Shown here in pieces: positions 7,350 to 13,002 of a stretch of 13,002 nt of DNA. The position numbers were made by a program, and so were the translations under genes. Each line of letters begins with the position of its first letter. Within the stretch, counting starts at the first letter, position 1. The notes below the pieces were generated by a model. That model was not told the origin of the DNA. It saw nothing but the letters and a program-made list of their open reading frames with translations, and did not search any database. Origin of the DNA: Armatimonadota bacterium (GTDB lineage: Bacteria > Armatimonadota > UBA10988 > DTZQ01); NCBI GenBank assembly GCA_012961305.1, contig DTZQ01000619.1, forward strand, positions 1 through 13,002, written 5' to 3'.

Positions 7350-8902
7350 CGCCTCGTCCCCTGCTGTTTAAGTTCCCCCAGCAGGGACAGAAGGGTGCGA
7401 ACAACCTTGGGGGCAGCCTCGACCTCCAGATAACTGGAGCGGGCGCGCCAGGTCTCGTAGCCGCCCAGTTTATGGTGCTCAACGGTGGGCAGATAGCCAT
7501 TGTAACCGTTGGCCAATTGAACGGTGAAGGTCGGCTTGAAGGGGCTCCTCTGCTTAATCTCCAGACCGATTTCCACGAACACCTCACAGGGAACAGCCAC
7601 TATACCCAGGTCGCCCATTCGCAGCGCCTGCAGGATTAGTTCGACCTTCTCAGGATATTCGCTCAGCAGAACCGTTTCGCGGGCGTAAATCTCCGCGAGG
7701 GTTCGCATGAAGGGACCTTGGGCGCGGGCGATAATCTGGCGGGCTTGCTCCACCTCCGCGGGGTTGGGCAGTCGCACCCCCAGTTCCAGGGTGGTTTGCC
7801 GCACCTCCAGCGGCACCCAGTCGTGGTATTGGATATTCTGACAGACCCGATAGGCTTCCGCGGCGACCTCGTTAGCCACCAGCCGCATCTGCTCATAGGG
7901 TGCTTTGCGTTGCCGGGGCTTACGAAAGTTGAGGTTGTTGATGTCGCCGCTGGTGCCGTTGGACATTAGGGCAACGAAGGGTGGGTCCAGCCGGTCGGCA
8001 CCCAGCAACTCCTGGATGCGGTCGGCGAACAGGCCGAAGTAGTCAGCGGAGATGTGTCCGGGGCCGGTGCCGCCGACATAGTGCAGGGAGTAATTGGCCA
8101 GCAAAGCAATGGGCCGTCCCTCCGGGGACTGCACCGAGACGACCACCAGTTCCGGGTCCGTCGGGCCGGCCGGTTTAACCAAGTTGGGACTGCCCGGCGG
8201 CGGGTTCATTTTCACTTTGTCAGTGCGACGACCGAAGGGGTCGGGCGGGATAGTCCCCGGTTTCATCCACCAGCGGCGATTGAAGACCTGCTCAGGCACT
8301 TGCCCCACGCCCCAGCCGAGGCGAGCGGGAGCCAAGTTGTTAAGGGCTCGGCGTACCCCATCGGCGATGCGGCGGGCCAGGAACCGTTGGTACTCCGGTT
8401 CGGGATCGCTCTGAAACACAGAGGTTGCCGCCGGGGCCGAATGGGTGTGGGTAGCCGCCATCAGCATGTGCGCAGGAGGCAGTCCGGTGTGCTGCTGGAC
8501 CAGCCGTTTCGCCTCGTCGAATATCTCCCGCGGAATCATGCAACTGTCGCAAATGACGATGGCCAGGCGGGTAGTGCCGTCGTCCAACACCAGGCAGCGG
8601 GCATAGAGTTCATCGTGGATATGGGTGGCGATGCGGTCCTGCATGCCTCCGTTAATCGAGAGGCCCAGCCAGGGGGTAATGTTGCTGAGGGCAGCTCCGG
8701 CTCGAAACTGCGGTGTCGGTTCGGCGGCCCTAACCGATGGAGACGCAAACATCCCCCAGAGTAGGGAGGTCGGAAGCATCACGCTCATTGTACCGCACCG
8801 CCGGAACAATGACCATTGCGGCACCATGCTGAGGCGGCGGATGGAAGCGAAAGCCCCGTCGGGGCAGGTGTAAGTTCGTAACTTCCGGGCAGGGGTTCCC
8901 AT
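7340..8902 (-). CDS. Secreted neutral/alkaline ceramidase-like protein
   Basis: A 520-residue protein of the neutral/alkaline non-lysosomal ceramidase N-terminal-domain family (Pfam PF04734 by recognition). Hallmarks, numbered from this start: FRAGAALSNITPWLG (66-80), THIHDELYARCLVLDDG (93-109) with a likely zinc His, MAATHTHSAP (148-157), LANYSLHYVGG (268-278) with a second likely zinc His, and SNGTSGDINN (314-323). Characterised relatives hydrolyse the amide bond of ceramide with zinc and a serine. By my alignment that serine, in the GNLSPN region of the Pseudomonas enzyme, is Asn here, so true ceramidase activity is doubtful. The N-terminus is long and basic before the hydrophobic MLPTSLLWGMFASPSVRAAEP, a plausible export signal. 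I chose the ATG at 8902 for its GAGGTGA site five bases upstream; an ATG at 8920 with AAGGAG is the alternative (526 residues). It is four bases from the oxidoreductase gene. Confidence 0.85.
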   Translation of the reverse strand: MGTPARKLRTYTCPDGAFASIRRLSMVPQWSLFRRCGTMSVMLPTSLLWGMFASPSVRAAEPTPQFRAGAALSNITPWLGLSINGGMQDRIATHIHDELYARCLVLDDGTTRLAIVICDSCMIPREIFDEAKRLVQQHTGLPPAHMLMAATHTHSAPAATSVFQSDPEPEYQRFLARRIADGVRRALNNLAPARLGWGVGQVPEQVFNRRWWMKPGTIPPDPFGRRTDKVKMNPPPGSPNLVKPAGPTDPELVVVSVQSPEGRPIALLANYSLHYVGGTGPGHISADYFGLFADRIQELLGADRLDPPFVALMSNGTSGDINNLNFRKPRQRKAPYEQMRLVANEVAAEAYRVCQNIQYHDWVPLEVRQTTLELGVRLPNPAEVEQARQIIARAQGPFMRTLAEIYARETVLLSEYPEKVELILQALRMGDLGIVAVPCEVFVEIGLEIKQRSPFKPTFTVQLANGYNGYLPTVEHHKLGGYETWRARSSYLEVEAAPKVVRTLLSLLGELKQQGTRRRR

Positions 8903-8907
8903 GCTTT

Positions 8908-8914
8908 TCACCTC
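8908..8914 (-). promoter_or_regulatory. Ribosome binding site favouring the 8902 start
   Basis: GAGGTGA on the minus strand, five bases before the ATG at 8902-8900. It falls inside the coding sequence if the alternative ATG at 8920 is used. That alternative has its own weaker site, AAGGAG at 8929-8934. Confidence 0.55.
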
Positions 8915-8979
8915 AATCATGGCTCGGTCTCCTTCTCCACCTCCCTCATAGCCCTCCTTTGCCCGTCGGGAGAAACCTT

Positions 8980-9000
8980 AGGGCCGACCACCCCCCACAG
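8980..9000 (-). repeat. 21-nt direct repeat copy in the spacer after the CBM-bearing gene
   Basis: Matches 11911-11931 at 20 of 21 positions in the same orientation, the single mismatch being at 8983/11914. This copy is in non-coding spacer just after a stop codon; the other is inside the DUF6259-like gene, where it encodes LWGVVGP. Read in one minus-strand frame, this copy also gives LWGVVGP. Confidence 0.5.
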
Positions 9001-9002
9001 GG

Positions 9003-10784
9003 TCACTCCAAGTAGGGTTGTAGTTCCACAAAGTTGAGCATCAATTCCTGTCCGATGGGGCCCCCGGGCTCCGTAGCACTTGCCCAGTCCGAAATGACCA
9101 GTCTGGCTTGGGAGGACCGAGCGCGGAAAACTCGCCAGTGATAGTTCAACCACTGTCCTCGGACCGTGCGGGTGGCAATGACCTCCTGGAAGGAACGCTC
9201 CGGAACGGGTTCAGCGCCCTCTATCTGAATGGAAAGGGCATGGAGGGCCTTTTCCGTCTTTTGCTGGGTGAGACCCTGAAAGTCAGCGGTGACGAATTTC
9301 AGCGCATACAACCTCCCAGGCTCAAGGTTGGTGATGTCCTGGGCTATGCGGTTGGGGCGATGAGCGCTGCGTTTCATCCAGAGGAAGGTGTCGCCCTTTT
9401 TGGTTCGCGGCCACCGCCCCTGAGTCCAGCCGTAGCCCTCCAGTTGCCTCGCCTCCATGCTCCCTTCCTCCGCCGGCGTCACCGACCAGCCGGTTAAGCC
9501 GACGGCGAAATCAGGGTTGCGCAGATGTTCGGTGCGGTAGCGGAATCCATATTCTTCGGACAGGTGCGTGCGCTTCCCTTCGAGGCAGTAATGGCGGTAT
9601 AACTTGCCCAGCCATCGGACTGTCTCCTCGTCCATATAACCCGAAGTCCAGTCCATAATGCCGTAGAGGCTGCGGAAAGCAGGGTCAGTGGCCAGGTGGT
9701 GAAACTGCATATCGAGGTAAACTTTGAAGTCCACGTTGGGGTCGTGGTTTAAGGTGAGCGGGAAACTGGAAAAGACTCCGAGGCAAACGATTAAATGCCG
9801 CTGCAAATCGGGCACCGTTTGCGCCCAGGCCTTGGTTGCCTCCTTCAAAGCGCGACGGATATAGGCTTCGGCTTCCGCCTCGGTCGGCTGTTCGGGCAAA
9901 TAACGCTCCCACGCCAATTTGAACCCCAGTTTAATCATCGCGTTGACAAAAGTACGCCCATGCTCGGTGGTGTGGAGCCATTGGCTGCCCCCAAAATAGG
10001 GGTAGAAAGCCTTGTTGGGGAACTCGGCAGCGAGCCTCTGGATTGCGGCCGTCCAAACCGGGTAATGGGGTTTACCGCGGTCCAAAAACTCGTCAGCGAT
10101 GACCCCGTCTAAGAGGGGGTCTTGGAAACCAGGGTTGCGGGCCCAAACGTTGTAGACTTCCTCCAGAGGTAACGACGGCTTCCGCCCACTGACGCCAGGG
10201 ACGCTACATTCCACCATCCATTTCCCTCCCCTCGCTTTCCATTCGGCGGCAAAAGGGGCGTGCTTTTTGCTTCCCGTTCCGACGATGGTGTTCACCTGAG
10301 GCAAGATATGCTTCTGGAGGAACTCCCAATCGTAAGGGCCAAATCGGCTCACCCAGGGGTTGTAGCCCAATTTGCAGTAGAGGATTTCCGGGACGGAGCG
10401 CACGATGAGGCGTTGCAAAGATGCCCTGCCCTCCCCGAAAATTCGGAGCCGATGTTTCCCGGCCCGCAGGAATCGCATTGCTTCCCTCGTTTCCGGTGTG
10501 CCCGGGGTGTGGACGATGATTTCCTGTCTGGGCTCTTCGTCCAAAGCCATCGCAAGCCTTGCGTCCTTGCCAACCTGAGCAGTGGAAGTGAAGAAAACCC
10601 AGCCATCTCGGGGGTTGGCGAAATCATACTGCAAGGAGTGCGCGGAGGGTAGGGGCGACACATTGAGCAACTCCAGGACGAAATTGTTCAAAACCTTCCC
10701 TTCCGGGACTTGCGCGGCCTCTAAAAACGAGCCCCGCCAGACCCCAAGCGTTCCCATTAGCAGAAGCATGAACCATCTTCCCAT
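9003..10784 (-). CDS. Secreted TIM-barrel protein with CBM4/9-like C-terminal domain
   Basis: A 593-residue protein with Sec signal MGRWFMLLLMGTLGVWRGSFLEAA. Residues about 30-130 look like a beta-sandwich (LQYDFANPRDGWVFF, ending LRAGKHRLRIFGEG), consistent with a carbohydrate-binding-like module. Residues about 131-400 look like a glycosidase-type barrel: ILYCKLGYNPW, HILPQVNTIVGTG, DPLLDGVIADEFLD (222-235) with Asp231-Glu232 as candidate catalytic acids, AFYPYFGG and YGIMDWTSGYMDEE. Residues about 422-593 start with NPDFAVGLTGWSV and end in a beta-rich stretch, the pattern of CBM4/9-like domains. The frame is open to 10847, but the ATG at 10784 has GAGAGGAGGAG five bases upstream and begins the signal peptide, so the shorter form is chosen. 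It lies 70 nt after the DUF6259-like gene. I recognise no named family for the barrel. Confidence 0.75.
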   Translation of the reverse strand: MGRWFMLLLMGTLGVWRGSFLEAAQVPEGKVLNNFVLELLNVSPLPSAHSLQYDFANPRDGWVFFTSTAQVGKDARLAMALDEEPRQEIIVHTPGTPETREAMRFLRAGKHRLRIFGEGRASLQRLIVRSVPEILYCKLGYNPWVSRFGPYDWEFLQKHILPQVNTIVGTGSKKHAPFAAEWKARGGKWMVECSVPGVSGRKPSLPLEEVYNVWARNPGFQDPLLDGVIADEFLDRGKPHYPVWTAAIQRLAAEFPNKAFYPYFGGSQWLHTTEHGRTFVNAMIKLGFKLAWERYLPEQPTEAEAEAYIRRALKEATKAWAQTVPDLQRHLIVCLGVFSSFPLTLNHDPNVDFKVYLDMQFHHLATDPAFRSLYGIMDWTSGYMDEETVRWLGKLYRHYCLEGKRTHLSEEYGFRYRTEHLRNPDFAVGLTGWSVTPAEEGSMEARQLEGYGWTQGRWPRTKKGDTFLWMKRSAHRPNRIAQDITNLEPGRLYALKFVTADFQGLTQQKTEKALHALSIQIEGAEPVPERSFQEVIATRTVRGQWLNYHWRVFRARSSQARLVISDWASATEPGGPIGQELMLNFVELQPYLE

Positions 10785-10789
10785 GGTTT

Positions 10790-10800
10790 CTCCTCCTCTC
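10790..10800 (-). promoter_or_regulatory. Ribosome binding site fixing the start of the CBM-bearing protein
   Basis: GAGAGGAGGAG on the minus strand, five bases before the ATG at 10784-10782. It excludes the upstream in-frame ATG at 10847, which would put 21 non-signal residues before the hydrophobic leader and lacks a comparable site. Confidence 0.8.
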
Positions 10801-10854
10801 GCCCGGTCTAATTTGACATTGTGAGGTAAACACGCTTCGAACGACATGACTCTC

Positions 10855-13002
10855 TCAGTCCCCCGGCAACTCGGCGACGTCCAGCAATTGCTGCCCGCGC
10901 ATCAGTTTCACAAGCCCGGCCTCAGTTTCGGCGGGCAGTTGGGACAGGTCAAATACGTTTCGACCCGTCCTCGCCTCCCGCGAGGCCCGTTCCTGACCCT
11001 GCCGGTCGCTGAGCACCAGCCGGCAGTTCTCAAGGAATCCTTTCACCTCCACCTCGAGCCTGCGGCCCTCCTTTACCACCGCGAGTCGCTTCCTCAACTT
11101 CGCAATACACGCCACCTCCTCGCGCGGCAGGTACAACTTCAATACCGGTTCTCCTCCCTGCCGCCCGACTTCGCACTCCTGACCCCGAAGCAGGTCGAAC
11201 AGGTGCTCCCCTGGCTTCAGGGCCACTGCGAGCACGGGGCCAGCGAAGGTGTGACCGGTGGCGTTGTAGAAGTGGTAGATGGTCTTCGTTCCCTCATCAC
11301 TGGTGAAGCGATTGGCATAGATGCCCGAAGCGAGGGTCGGGATGAGCGGCTCCACGTTCCGGCTCTGGTAGGCGTCCTCGTTTTCCCTCAGGATAGTGTA
11401 CATGTCGAGCGGGTAGTAGCGTCCGAAGGAGCCCACGGCGTTCCAGAACTTTTTCTTGCTCTGCGGGTCCGCCCCCCGATGGTCTAACTCGTAGGCTTTA
11501 CATTCAGGGAAGTAGAAGCGCTGCAAGTTGCACTCCAGCGGGCGCAGGGGCGAAGCCTGCACGGTCAAGTCGTAGGTGATACAGCCCTCCAAGAACTGCA
11601 TCTCGTAATCGTAGCCGGGATGTTCCGTGGTGAGCACGGAGCCGGGAGCGACTTCGTCCAGGGCCGCCCGAACCAGCCGGCAGGTCTCGGCGATGGCCTT
11701 CTGCCACTGGCTGACCCCCCACTCAGCAAAGGTATGTTGGTGCAACTTGCTGAAACAGGCCCAGCCTTTGTGCCCATACTCGTCTAAGCGGATGCCATCG
11801 GCGCCGGTCTCGCGCATCACCCGCTTCATGGTCTCCGCCACCCACTGCCGATATTCCGCCACGTCGTGGCACATCCCCCAGGCGTCGTAATGCCTGATGT
11901 GCTCCCCTTCAGGCCCGACCACCCCCCACAGCCTCCCGTATTTCTTCCCCGTTTTGGAGTTAGCATCACACCGAATCGGGTCAGTGTAAAGGGTCACCAG
12001 CGCGCCCATCTCCTTGTAGGTCTGAATCGCCTGACGGAAGGCAGGTAACCCTCCGAAACGCTCGTTGTAACCGTCGTAGTCGCCGGGGTTGTTGGTAAAC
12101 ATTAGACGGCCGGTTACGGGGTCTTTGACGATGTAGGCTTCCCAGCGGGGGAAGAGCAATTTCCGCTGTTGCGTGGCCTCTTTGACCTCGTCCACCGGCA
12201 CGCCCCATGGTCCCACCGGCGACCACTCCCACCAGGACATCAGTTCAAGGCAGTCAGTCATGGGCTTGAGGAAATCGGTCCGATACCTGCCCTCTTTGAA
12301 CAGCGGACCCTGACCCCACCCGGCTGCAATCATGTTGTGGACGCTCTTGAGCCGCGAAGGATAGGGACGAAACTTCCAAACCTTGTGTGCCCAGTCGGCA
12401 TACGCCTTCATCGCCACATGCCAGTCGCCCGGATGAGCGCTGAGCACCGCTTCCGCTGGAGCAAACGCCTGACCCGGCCCCCGCGTGCGCCGCAGGTACT
12501 CGTAGGCGAAGCCCACTCCCTCCACCGCGTCCAGCGATGGATGAAGCCACTTGTATTCCTCAGCCGTGCGCACCTCCGCCCGTTGAGCGTCCACCTCCAT
12601 CGAGCCAGGGATGTGCTTGCGCAGGCAGAGGACTTTGTGCCAGCCTTCAGCGTCATCCGCCCGAATGTACAGCCCGCCGCCGCGGGCCGGGCTGAAGAGG
12701 TCCATCACTTGATAGAGTGCCTCATGGTCGCCGTAACCACAGCGAAGGATGGCCGGCGTATCAGCGATGATGCCGCCGCCCCAGGGGAAGAAGTAGTAAT
12801 CTTCTGCGGGTTTCCCCGCGACGGTCAGCCCCGCCAGATGGGGGAAGGCTAACTTGAAGTCCACCGGCGTCGGCCCGGCATTGGCCAGGCTCAAACCCAA
12901 GCGCAGCCCCTCCTCGTCAATGCTAACCGTCAGCGTGACCCTCAGGGCTGGCTCGTCCAGGGTCAGGTCGGCGGTGAAACCGTTTGCCCTGGTCCTCACC
13001 CC
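10855..13002 (-). CDS. DUF6259-like glycosidase-type TIM-barrel protein, 5' end outside the window
   Basis: At least 715 residues are visible and the frame is open at the right edge; the GTG at 12999 has no visible context and is probably internal, so the N-terminus and any signal peptide lie outside. Numbered from that codon: residues about 10-180 form a beta-rich supersandwich-like domain (VSIDEEGLRLGLSLAN, YYFFPWGGG), followed by DWHVAMKAYADWAHK and a barrel at about 215-560 (MSWWEWSPVGPWG, GALVTLYTDPIRCD, TGADGIRLDEYGHKG, SVLTTEHPGYDY). Asp406-Glu407 in RLDEYG and Glu459 in TTEHPG are candidate catalytic residues. Beta-sandwich regions follow to the C-terminus (TIYHFYNATGHTF, HLFDLLRGQE). 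The layout matches DUF6259 proteins as I recall them, which resemble GH31/GH36-type glycosidases without a settled activity. It is the first visible gene of the cluster; its promoter is not in view. Confidence 0.75.
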   Translation of the reverse strand, partial: GVRTRANGFTADLTLDEPALRVTLTVSIDEEGLRLGLSLANAGPTPVDFKLAFPHLAGLTVAGKPAEDYYFFPWGGGIIADTPAILRCGYGDHEALYQVMDLFSPARGGGLYIRADDAEGWHKVLCLRKHIPGSMEVDAQRAEVRTAEEYKWLHPSLDAVEGVGFAYEYLRRTRGPGQAFAPAEAVLSAHPGDWHVAMKAYADWAHKVWKFRPYPSRLKSVHNMIAAGWGQGPLFKEGRYRTDFLKPMTDCLELMSWWEWSPVGPWGVPVDEVKEATQQRKLLFPRWEAYIVKDPVTGRLMFTNNPGDYDGYNERFGGLPAFRQAIQTYKEMGALVTLYTDPIRCDANSKTGKKYGRLWGVVGPEGEHIRHYDAWGMCHDVAEYRQWVAETMKRVMRETGADGIRLDEYGHKGWACFSKLHQHTFAEWGVSQWQKAIAETCRLVRAALDEVAPGSVLTTEHPGYDYEMQFLEGCITYDLTVQASPLRPLECNLQRFYFPECKAYELDHRGADPQSKKKFWNAVGSFGRYYPLDMYTILRENEDAYQSRNVEPLIPTLASGIYANRFTSDEGTKTIYHFYNATGHTFAGPVLAVALKPGEHLFDLLRGQECEVGRQGGEPVLKLYLPREEVACIAKLRKRLAVVKEGRRLEVEVKGFLENCRLVLSDRQGQERASREARTGRNVFDLSQLPAETEAGLVKLMRGQQLLDVAELPGD
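11911..11931 (-). repeat. 21-nt direct repeat copy inside the DUF6259-like gene
   Basis: Matches 8980-9000 at 20 of 21 bases. In this gene it encodes the LWGVVGP stretch that precedes EGEHIRHYDAWG, in the barrel region just before the RLDEYG motif. Confidence 0.5.

Noticed and set aside
7336..7587. N-terminal extension of the oxidoreductase to an ATG at 7587
   Set aside because: It overlaps the ceramidase-like gene in another frame, reads as low-complexity shadow protein and would bury the Tat signal and the strong ribosome site.
8921..9002. Possible terminator hairpin between the CBM-bearing and ceramidase-like genes
   Set aside because: Only a five-base GTCGG/CCGAC stem with a 14-base loop and no U tract.
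8917..9153. Minus-strand 78-codon frame spanning the spacer
   Set aside because: Mostly out of frame within the C-terminus of the CBM-bearing gene, with no ribosome site; only the LWGVVGP repeat is of interest and is reported separately.
10785..10847. N-terminal extension of the CBM-bearing protein to an ATG at 10847
   Set aside because: No comparable ribosome site, and it would precede an otherwise well-formed signal peptide and strong Shine-Dalgarno.

Overview
The window looks like part of a bacterial chromosome or metagenomic contig with moderately high G+C. It is almost fully coding. About 12.3 of its 13.0 kb is one tight cluster of six genes, all on the minus strand and therefore transcribed from the right edge towards the left. 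At the left edge a seventh, unrelated gene lies on the plus strand and meets the cluster tail to tail. No rRNA, tRNA, CRISPR array, transposase, phage gene, regulator or transporter was found. Strong Shine-Dalgarno sequences, Sec and Tat signal peptides, a Tat-exported Gfo/Idh/MocA oxidoreductase and large secreted TIM-barrel proteins of no familiar class together suggest a polysaccharide-degrading lineage such as Armatimonadota (Fervidibacter-like), Planctomycetota or a relative. That placement is inference from gene style only.

Layout in transcription order (right to left): (1) a large DUF6259-like glycosidase-type TIM-barrel protein, running off the right edge; (2) a secreted protein with an N-terminal beta-sandwich, a TIM barrel and a C-terminal CBM4/9-like domain; (3) a secreted protein of the neutral/alkaline ceramidase fold; (4) a Tat-exported Gfo/Idh/MocA oxidoreductase; (5) a 1,091-residue secreted protein with LamG, Ig-like, TIM-barrel, glutamine-amidotransferase-like and C-terminal beta domains; (6) a second kind of secreted TIM-barrel protein. 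Spacing is short: 70 nt, about 100 nt, 4 nt, a 4-nt ATGA overlap, then 122 nt. The central three genes are almost certainly translated as a coupled unit.

Taken together the cluster reads as an extracytoplasmic degradation locus for a complex glycan or glycoconjugate. It holds four different glycosidase-like scaffolds, one NAD(P)-type oxidoreductase of the superfamily that includes GH109 and 3-keto-glycoside enzymes, and one amidohydrolase-type metal enzyme. None of the four barrels could be placed by eye in a characterised CAZy family, so this is the best candidate for undescribed biology in the window. Substrate and order of reactions cannot be read from the sequence.

The left 0.7 kb is different. 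It has lower G+C in the lines sampled and carries a PD-(D/E)XK nuclease-like gene that overlaps the last cluster gene by 137 bp, each gene ending in antisense of the other. This looks like a rearrangement breakpoint or assembly join rather than an ordinary convergent pair.
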